From contig JAHZLG010000050.1 of NCBI GenBank assembly GCA_022599995.1, positions 1 to 6,081 of the forward strand: DNA of 6,081 nt. Reading direction: 5' to 3'. Source of the stretch: Alphaproteobacteria bacterium. GTDB lineage: Bacteria; Pseudomonadota; Alphaproteobacteria; CBDBCS01; JAHZLG01. This document shows, piece by piece, positions 1-5,330 of the stretch. A model generated the notes under the pieces. The model was given only the letters and a program-made list of their open reading frames with translations, did not search any database and had not been told where the DNA came from. A program made the translations under genes and the position numbers. The stretch's first letter is position 1; each line of letters begins with the position of its first letter.

Positions 1-15
1 AACGAAAACCCTTTG

Positions 16-120
16 CCCTTCATGTTCTCACCCTTCGTTTTCTCTTCCTACGTTTTCTCTTCCTTCGTTTTCTCTTCCTTCGTTTTCTCGCCCTTCATTT
101 TCTCGCCCTACGTTTTCTCA
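16..120. repeat. 15-bp tandem repeat upstream of murE-murF, about 7 copies
   Basis: Seven consecutive 15-base units are seen, close to CCCTTCGTTTTCTCT, with an eighth decaying from base 121. Units differ at positions 1 (C/T), 5 (T/A), 7 (G/A), 9 (T/G) and 15 (A/T/G). The + strand is almost all pyrimidine and clearly more T-rich than the rest of the window. Because 15 is a multiple of 3, all three + frames stay open through the array. Frame 1 reads as a pentapeptide (P/S)(F/Y)(V/I/M)FS and ends at a TGA at 148-150, so it could be the tail of an upstream gene (ftsI would be expected here). The substitutions do not favour silent changes in any one frame, and the peptide is not like an FtsI C-terminus, so an intergenic array is my preferred reading. 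No promoter, terminator or RNA gene is seen in bases 1-180. Confidence 0.9.
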
Positions 121-180
121 CCCCTCACGATGATCTTCTGGTCTTGCTGATCGCCGCGGTCACGATGGGCGACGAGTCGA

Positions 181-3100
181 TTGCCTCTTCACTGCTCCCG
201 GGAAAGACATCCTTCATTGACACAAGGTGCTCCTCCGTCTTTTGTCCAAACCCTCATCGATCGGGTTCACTGCATCGAAGCAAGCGATCAATGGCAACAC
301 GGTCGCGACCCGCGCCAATGGATAGGACACCTTGTCTTTGACACGCGCACCCTCGCCCAACCAGCCTTGAACACGCTGTTCGTTCTAGAGGATGACGATC
401 GAGGTGCAAGGTTGGTGGCTGACCAATCCCACGCAAGGCAACAAGATATTGGGCTCGGCGGTGGCGACCCTGACGAGCAGTCTTCGATTGCTGCTCCCAT
501 CGAGATTCCCCCCGCGGTGAAGGCACGCATCCGTGATGCCGAGCACCACGGGGTCGCAGGGGTTATCGGCATTTTCCCCGTCGATCTGTTTCAGACGGTG
601 AGCCCACTGCCCTATCTGCAAGTGCACCGCCCGCGCGTCCTTGCCGCCCTGCAAGCTGGAATTGTCGGCGTGCCGACCGCGTTGGTCGAGTCCGTTAACC
701 CCCACGGCACCTTGCAAGCCATCGCCCCCGATGCAGTGTTGTTCGGAGTGACGGGAACAAACGGCAAGACCTCTACGGTGGACATGATCCGCCAACTCAT
801 CACGGCACAGACGGGACAACCCGCGGGGTCTATCGGAACCCTAGGCATATGGCTGCAGCAACCCGACACGATGACCGCCACTCGGATTGATGGCGACGGG
901 GCGGCTGGCGACCTTTCTCGGCTATCCATTTTGACAACCCCCCCCGCAGGGGAAATCGTGGCGGCTGTCCGTGCCCTGTACGAGCGAGGAGCACGCTACA
1001 TTGCTGTCGAAGCCTCAAGTCACGGACTCGCCCAGCACCGACTCGATGGATTGCGGTTTCAGGCGGTTGGTCTCACGAACCTTACCCACGATCATCTCGA
1101 CTATCACCGTACTTTCGATGCCTATCGTGCGAGCAAATTGCGGTTGTTCACCGACTTCCATGCCCCCGTGGCAGTGTGCTTGCGTGCCTCATCGGCAGGG
1201 GTGGGGATAGCCTCGGCGGTCGAGACGGATGTCGCATCGCTCCGCCAGTGGATGGGCTGCGCCGATAGCGCCGAGGGTTCCGATAGCCGCCATGCAGTCG
1301 ATGCCGTCGATGCCGTCGATGCCATGCCCGACTACATGCAAGAGAACCTTGCCCTTGCGGCCGCGATGATTCGGGCGAGCGGCATCCCTCTGCACCCCAA
1401 GGCTATTGCTCGGCTTCATGGAGTGCCGGGGCGGTTTGAACAGGTCGTGCCCCGGGTGGTGGTCGACTACGCCCATACCCCCGACGCCCTTGAGCGGGCA
1501 ATCACCGCGGCACGACAACTGTTAGGACGACCCCTCCCACCCCTCCCACCCCTTCCCGCATCCGCCACCTCCTCCACCCCTGCCACACAGGGGGATCGCC
1601 CCGCACAGGACAAGCGGGCATGGCAAGAGGGGCAACCCCCAGCCCGAGTGGCGTCGCAGGGGCGATTGATTGTCGTATTCGGGTGTGGCGGCGATCGCGA
1701 CAAGACCAAGCGTGCCACCATGGGAGCCGTTGCCGCACACAACACCGATCCCGGTGACTTGGTGATCATCACCGATGACAACCCCCGCTTCGAGGATGCC
1801 GCAACAATCCGTGCCATGGTGCGACAAGGGTTCGTTGAAGCAACCGATCTGAGAAACCTAGACCTGCAGGAACCCCCGCAGGAACCCCTGCAGGAACCCC
1901 CGCAGGAACCCCTGCAGGAACCCCCGCAGGAACCCCCGCAGGAAGGCACCGAGTGGCAGTCGATTGCTCCTTTGCGCCTCGAAGCCCGCTTGGTCGAAAT
2001 CGGCGATCGCGCCGCAGCTATTCGTGCCGCCATCGCCCAATCTGATCTGTGGGAAGAGACGGCCGGGCAAGACGTCGTGCTCATTGCAGGCAAGGGGCAC
2101 GAACCCTATCAGGTCTTGGCAACGGAGACGATTGCCTTCGACGACCGATGCGTGGCAAAGCAGGCCTACCATGCGATGCGCCGCCACGAGCCCGGGTTGT
2201 TCTGCCTCGGCGATATTTCGCGCGCCTGTGCTGCAGGAGGTCTTGCCTTTGGCAACGCCCGCGGGGTGAATGTCCACGCCGCGAATGCCTACGCTGGCAA
2301 CCTCGAGAATACCGCAGACGCCCCTGCCCACGACTCCTCGGCTTGGGACGAGCAGCAATTTTATGCCGTCCATTTTGATAGCCGCGCCTGTACCAATGGG
2401 GCACTGTTCTTTGCCATGCCATCCGAGGCCTCCCCCGCCCGCGACGGAGAGAATTATGTGCTTGCCGCCTGCCACAACGGGGCTATCGGCGCGGTGGTGC
2501 GGGCGAGCTATGCCAAACAGATAGCAGCACAACTCCTTAAGGTGACCACTGCACCTAACCCCTTTTGGTTGATTACCGTCGGGGATGATTACGATGTGCT
2601 CGATGTGCTGCACGCCTTGGGGCGGTATCGTCGCGCGCGCCAGGCTGCAACCATCATCGGCATCACGGGGTCGGTTGGCAAAACCAGCACGAAATTTGCC
2701 CTCGCCGCGGCGTTGCGCAGCGCGAGCAACAAGGAGCAGTCTGGCGCGAAGGCGGGCAGCGCAGATACGGGCACAGGGGCGGGCACGAGTGCAGATACAG
2801 GCACGAGCGCGGGCACAGGTACAGACGCAGACACGGGCACGAGAGCAGACACGGGCACGAGAGCAGACACAGGTACAGACGCAGATACAGGCCCGAGAGG
2901 GCGGGTCTACACTGCCCCGGCAAGCTATAACAACGCCTTGGGTGTCGGCTATGCCCTTGCCTCGATGCCATGGACAGCACATTATGCGGTGGTCGAAATA
3001 GGCACCAACCACCCCGGGGAGATTATCCTCCTCAGCCAGCTTGTGTCGCCCAACATCGCCGTTATCACCGCAGTATCCGCGGCGCACAGTGCCAATTTCA

Positions 3101-4227
3101 CTGGCATCGAAGCGATTGCTGCCGAAAAGGCGGCTATCATCGACGGCACAATCCCCGATGGGATGGTTATCCTGCCGCGCTCTTTGCCTTTCTACTCGTG
3201 GTTTCGTGCCAAGTGCCAGCGTCGTCAGGTCATTGCTCTCGATATGATTCAGCGTGACGCTGACGACACCGTACAAAATGTCGTCGGCGACACCGTTCAG
3301 CATGTCGTCGGCGACATAGCCATACCCGAGACAGGCATCATTAAGATTACCCCTATCGACCGCAGAACAATTCGCGTGACATCCGATGCTCGCAATCCCT
3401 CTTACCCCCCCCAGACCGTCGAAGTGACCATGCGACGCCCGGGAAAGCACTGGGTGCACATGGTCGGACTCGTGCTGGCAGTGACGACAGGCTGCGGTGT
3501 CCCGCTCGTGGAAGCAACCAAAAGCCTTTGGGAATTTGATTTGCCGCGCGGAAGGGGCGACCTGCTGTCATTATCTGTTGCTCGGCCTGTTGCTCGGCCG
3601 CCTTGTGATACCCCCCTGCCGCATCACGCCGAGCAACAACATCCGCGCACGGCCAATCAGCACCCATGTGTCGCCGATGACCCGGTTGAGATAATCCTGT
3701 TCGATGATAGCTACAACGCCAATGACGCGTCGATGCGGGCTGGGATCGACGCCTTTGTTGAACTCAGCGCGCACTCGGAGCTGCCGAAAGTCGCGGTGAT
3801 TGGCGAAATGCTGGAACTCTCCGACCCCGCCGCGGTCATGCTTGCCCTGCAAACCCCGTTGGAGAGCTTCGACCGATGGCATCTGATCGGCGAGCACACC
3901 CGCCTTCTCTATGAGGCATTGAAACAGCATGTCGATGCCACCACCCCCCCACCCCACCCCTCCCACCCCTCCCCCCCCTCCCGCGCGCTCCAGCTGCAGC
4001 AATCCCCTGCAATGCCAGGAAAAATCACGTGGCACGTGGATGCGGGGCACCTCGACGAAATGCTGATTGCCGAGTTTCAACGCCACGGCAAATGCTGGGT
4101 CTTTGCCAAAGGATCGCTGGGCAGTGGCGTGTGGCATGCGCTCGGCAGGGTTTTTGCAGACGCGCGTGTCGAATGCACGCCGCTCGACCCGGCCCCATTT
4201 CTTTCTCTTGATCACAAGACGGTGTGA
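181..4227 (+). CDS. murE-murF: Bifunctional MurE-MurF fusion: UDP-MurNAc-dipeptide meso-DAP ligase / UDP-MurNAc-tripeptide D-Ala-D-Ala ligase
   Basis: This cytoplasmic protein carries two ATP-dependent Mur ligases in one chain. The MurE half (about residues 20-667, counting from 181) shows a divergent N-terminal domain with DTRTL (54-58), P-loop GTNGKTST (192-199), TTPP (252-255), EASSHGL (277-283), THDHLDYH (302-309), the likely carbamylated Lys319 in YRASK, GRFE (417-420), VDYAHTPDAL (428-437), GCGGDRD (501-507), DNPR (533-536) and GKGHE (637-641). DNPR plus GKGHE indicates meso-diaminopimelate as substrate. The MurF half (about 668-1348) shows FDSR (732-735), P-loop GSVGKTST (830-837), SYNN (915-918), EIGTNHPGEI (939-948), AEKAAI (981-986, likely carbamylated Lys983), PGKHW, GRG (1124-1126), DDSYNANDASM (1175-1185), GEMLEL (1208-1213) and KGSLGS. 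The junction has almost no linker. About 400 residues exceed the usual MurE plus MurF length, in repeat-built insertions listed separately. No ATG precedes the first P-loop, so the start must be TTG 181 or TTG 217; the latter has GGGAAAG ten bases upstream. It overlaps mraY by one base. Confidence 0.93.
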   Translation: MPLHCSRERHPSLTQGAPPSFVQTLIDRVHCIEASDQWQHGRDPRQWIGHLVFDTRTLAQPALNTLFVLEDDDRGARLVADQSHARQQDIGLGGGDPDEQSSIAAPIEIPPAVKARIRDAEHHGVAGVIGIFPVDLFQTVSPLPYLQVHRPRVLAALQAGIVGVPTALVESVNPHGTLQAIAPDAVLFGVTGTNGKTSTVDMIRQLITAQTGQPAGSIGTLGIWLQQPDTMTATRIDGDGAAGDLSRLSILTTPPAGEIVAAVRALYERGARYIAVEASSHGLAQHRLDGLRFQAVGLTNLTHDHLDYHRTFDAYRASKLRLFTDFHAPVAVCLRASSAGVGIASAVETDVASLRQWMGCADSAEGSDSRHAVDAVDAVDAMPDYMQENLALAAAMIRASGIPLHPKAIARLHGVPGRFEQVVPRVVVDYAHTPDALERAITAARQLLGRPLPPLPPLPASATSSTPATQGDRPAQDKRAWQEGQPPARVASQGRLIVVFGCGGDRDKTKRATMGAVAAHNTDPGDLVIITDDNPRFEDAATIRAMVRQGFVEATDLRNLDLQEPPQEPLQEPPQEPLQEPPQEPPQEGTEWQSIAPLRLEARLVEIGDRAAAIRAAIAQSDLWEETAGQDVVLIAGKGHEPYQVLATETIAFDDRCVAKQAYHAMRRHEPGLFCLGDISRACAAGGLAFGNARGVNVHAANAYAGNLENTADAPAHDSSAWDEQQFYAVHFDSRACTNGALFFAMPSEASPARDGENYVLAACHNGAIGAVVRASYAKQIAAQLLKVTTAPNPFWLITVGDDYDVLDVLHALGRYRRARQAATIIGITGSVGKTSTKFALAAALRSASNKEQSGAKAGSADTGTGAGTSADTGTSAGTGTDADTGTRADTGTRADTGTDADTGPRGRVYTAPASYNNALGVGYALASMPWTAHYAVVEIGTNHPGEIILLSQLVSPNIAVITAVSAAHSANFTGIEAIAAEKAAIIDGTIPDGMVILPRSLPFYSWFRAKCQRRQVIALDMIQRDADDTVQNVVGDTVQHVVGDIAIPETGIIKITPIDRRTIRVTSDARNPSYPPQTVEVTMRRPGKHWVHMVGLVLAVTTGCGVPLVEATKSLWEFDLPRGRGDLLSLSVARPVARPPCDTPLPHHAEQQHPRTANQHPCVADDPVEIILFDDSYNANDASMRAGIDAFVELSAHSELPKVAVIGEMLELSDPAAVMLALQTPLESFDRWHLIGEHTRLLYEALKQHVDATTPPPHPSHPSPPSRALQLQQSPAMPGKITWHVDAGHLDEMLIAEFQRHGKCWVFAKGSLGSGVWHALGRVFADARVECTPLDPAPFLSLDHKTV
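1297..1323 (+). repeat. 9-bp in-frame repeat (VDA)3 in the MurE central domain
   Basis: Three perfect copies of GTCGATGCC lie directly after CATGCA and encode VDAVDAVDA (residues 373-381). The array sits between the lysine motif YRASK and the segment DYMQENLALAA, where a normal MurE central domain has extra strands. It may partly replace or pad that region. Confidence 0.9.
1531..1557 (+). repeat. 9-bp proline-coding repeat in the MurE inter-domain insertion
   Basis: Two copies of CCCCTCCCA are followed by a degenerate third (CCCCTTCCC), encoding PLPPLPPLP (residues 451-459). They open an insertion of about 40 residues (roughly 449-492; Pro, Ala, Ser, Thr and Gln rich) between VDYAHTPDAL and the C-terminal-domain motif GRLIVVFGCGGDRD, which are normally much closer together. 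Confidence 0.85.
1864..1944 (+). repeat. 12-bp repeat encoding (QEPP/QEPL)n in the MurE C-terminal domain
   Basis: About 6.5 tandem copies of C(T/C)GCAGGAACCC lie in frame, with CTG and CCG alternating so that the higher-order period is mostly 24 bases. The product is a Gln-Glu-Pro ladder (residues 562-588) inserted between the DNPR region and EIGDRAAAI. Copies are nearly identical, which suggests recent expansion and probable length variation between strains. Confidence 0.95.
2761..2898 (+). repeat. 18-bp repeat encoding ADTGT(R/D/S/G) in the MurF ATPase domain
   Basis: Roughly 7.7 imperfect copies of an 18-base unit (GCAGACACGGGCACGAGA in its most regular form, with one 12-base partial copy) encode hexapeptides ADTGTG, ADTGTS, AGTGTD, ADTGTR, ADTGTR, ADTGTD and ADTGPR at residues 861-906. 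With its flanks it forms an insertion of about 60 residues between the helix after P-loop GSVGKTST and YTAPASYNN, normally separated by only a short turn. The segment is rich in Thr, Gly, Asp and Ala and is probably disordered. Confidence 0.93.
3265..3312 (+). repeat. 24-bp duplication in the MurF central domain (DTVQ(N/H)VVG)2
   Basis: Two adjacent 24-base copies, differing at four bases (GTA/GTT, CAA/CAG, AAT/CAT), encode DTVQNVVG and DTVQHVVG (residues 1029-1044), followed by a truncated third start (GACAT). The duplication lies after the RRQVIAL strand, in the loop-rich part of the MurF central domain. Confidence 0.88.
3577..3600 (+). repeat. 12-bp duplication encoding VARPVARP in MurF
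   Basis: Two copies of GTTGCTCGGCC(T/G) lie back to back (residues 1133-1140). They open an insertion of about 35 residues, rich in Pro, His and Cys, between GRGDLLSL and the strand leading into FDDSYNANDASM. In ordinary MurF these two motifs are separated by a short hairpin. Confidence 0.85.
3943..3982 (+). repeat. C-rich low-complexity tract encoding a Pro/His/Ser linker in the MurF C-terminal domain
   Basis: The tract is nearly pure C with scattered A and T. It includes runs of seven C (3944-3950) and eight C (3971-3978) and encodes PPPHPSHPSPPS (residues 1256-1267). It begins an insertion that continues to about residue 1280, before KITWHVDAGHLDEML. It shares the 18-mer ACCCCTCCCACCCCTCCC (3956-3973) with the MurE proline tract at 1530-1547. 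Confidence 0.85.
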
Positions 4228-5330
4228 TGACCATTCTTATCGGCCTTTTTCTCCTTGCCTTCCTCATGACGCTGATCATTGGGGTTCCCGTGCTCCACTG
4301 GCTGCGCTACCGGTTCAACGCGGTGAACACAATCCGCGAAGACGTGCCCGACAACCATCAGGCAAAACAAGGCACCCCCGCCATGGGAGGGCTTATGTTT
4401 CTTGCTCCTTGTGGCTTGGTGATGGGATTTGTCTTTTTGTTGGTTTGGCGGCATTCGTTCGATACCGCATTTCCTGTCTGGGTGAATGTGGCGACCATTC
4501 TTTTCGTGGTGCTGGGGTGCGCCCTGCTGGGGTTTGTCGATGATGCAAAGAAATACTGGCGATGGGGCAAGAGGCGGGGGCTAAGTGGACGGGCGCGTCT
4601 GGTCGTTCAAGCCCTGCTCGCGGGGGGGGCAAGCCTGATTGCGACACAGTACGGAACATTGGACACGACCGTGTCGCTCGGGTTCGGGCTAGGGTTTGGC
4701 GTTGACCTTGCGTGGTGGGGGCATGCCCTGTTCACGGCGTTGGTCGTTATGGCCACTGCCAATGCCGTAAACCTCACTGATGGGCTGGATGGGCTCGCCG
4801 CAGGATGCGGGGGGATTGCCCTTGTGGGGTTGGTGCTGCTGCTGCTCGTAGTGGGGTTGGTCGGGCATCCAGACCTTGCTGATACGGCAACGCTTGAGGG
4901 GGTTGTATCGGGGCAAACCCATGCGATGCTGGGGGTGTTCGTGCAATTCATGGCACCGGTGCTCCCCGCTATCGTGCTGGCAGGAGGATTATTTGGCTTT
5001 CTCTGGTACAATGCCCACCCGGCGCAGGTGTTTATGGGTGACACGGGTTCACTGGCAATCGGCGGGATGATCGGCATCACCACGATCATGATCGATGCTG
5101 CCTTGCCTCTGATTGTGGTGGGGATCGTGTTCGTCATCGAGACGCTGTCGGTCATCGTTCAGGTGTTCTGCTTCCAGCGGTTGGGGTTTCGTCCGTTTCT
5201 GATCACCCCGATCCATCATCATTTCGAACGCAAGGGCGTCCCCGAAACCCGCATCGTCATGCGGTTCTGGTTGATTAGCTTAGGGGCAAGTGCCCTGATG
5301 ATTGGCGTGATCGCAGGAGCTGCCGCATGA
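4227..5330 (+). CDS. mraY: Phospho-MurNAc-pentapeptide transferase (lipid I synthase)
   Basis: This integral inner-membrane enzyme transfers phospho-MurNAc-pentapeptide from UDP to undecaprenyl phosphate, giving lipid I. Counting from ATG 4227, the 367 residues show QGTPAMGG (48-55), FVDD with the paired catalytic-site Asp104/Asp105 (103-105), GLSGRARL (118-125), NAVNLTDGLDGLA (179-191), the PAQVFMGDTGSLAIGG block (265-280, with Asp272) and the PIHHHFE motif (328-334). These are the known metal-, nucleotide- and lipid-site elements of the family. About ten hydrophobic segments fit the usual MraY topology. Length is normal, but the first membrane helix starts at residue 2, so the short N-terminal leader of typical proteobacterial MraY is missing. 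GTG 4224 is a possible alternative start; I prefer the ATG, whose A is the last base of the fusion stop. No strong ribosome-binding site is visible, which suggests translational coupling. Confidence 0.97.
   Translation: MTILIGLFLLAFLMTLIIGVPVLHWLRYRFNAVNTIREDVPDNHQAKQGTPAMGGLMFLAPCGLVMGFVFLLVWRHSFDTAFPVWVNVATILFVVLGCALLGFVDDAKKYWRWGKRRGLSGRARLVVQALLAGGASLIATQYGTLDTTVSLGFGLGFGVDLAWWGHALFTALVVMATANAVNLTDGLDGLAAGCGGIALVGLVLLLLVVGLVGHPDLADTATLEGVVSGQTHAMLGVFVQFMAPVLPAIVLAGGLFGFLWYNAHPAQVFMGDTGSLAIGGMIGITTIMIDAALPLIVVGIVFVIETLSVIVQVFCFQRLGFRPFLITPIHHHFERKGVPETRIVMRFWLISLGASALMIGVIAGAAA
5315..5319 (+). promoter_or_regulatory. Ribosome-binding site of murD (AGGAG)
   Basis: AGGAG lies seven bases before ATG 5327, inside the last codons of mraY. 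It is the only strong Shine-Dalgarno match at a gene start in the window and fixes the murD start, which overlaps the mraY stop as ATGA. Confidence 0.8.

Noticed and set aside
16..120. CRISPR array
   Set aside because: Units of 15 bases are directly abutting with no spacers, so this is a tandem repeat.
1..150. C-terminus of ftsI
   Set aside because: Expected from gene order, but the frame 1 peptide is only a pentapeptide repeat with no FtsI-like sequence; it cannot be assigned without upstream bases.
3..341. + strand open frame through the upstream repeat and into murE
   Set aside because: It stays open because the 15-bp repeat has no stops in any + frame; beyond it the peptide resembles nothing known and overlaps the strongly supported MurE frame.
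2160..2200. Separate murF start at ATG 2176
   Set aside because: It is in frame with MurE, no stop lies between the two parts and no clear ribosome-binding site precedes it, so a fusion is the simpler reading.
1858..3459. Long open frame on the - strand (533 codons) opposite the fusion gene
   Set aside because: It is a shadow of the GC-rich + strand gene: its repeats are the complement of the QEP and ADTGT arrays, and its sequence shows no recognisable domain.
3944..3978. Programmed frameshift at the C7/C8 runs
   Set aside because: The zero frame continues through recognisable MurF C-terminal motifs (KGSLGS) to the stop at mraY, so no frameshift is needed.
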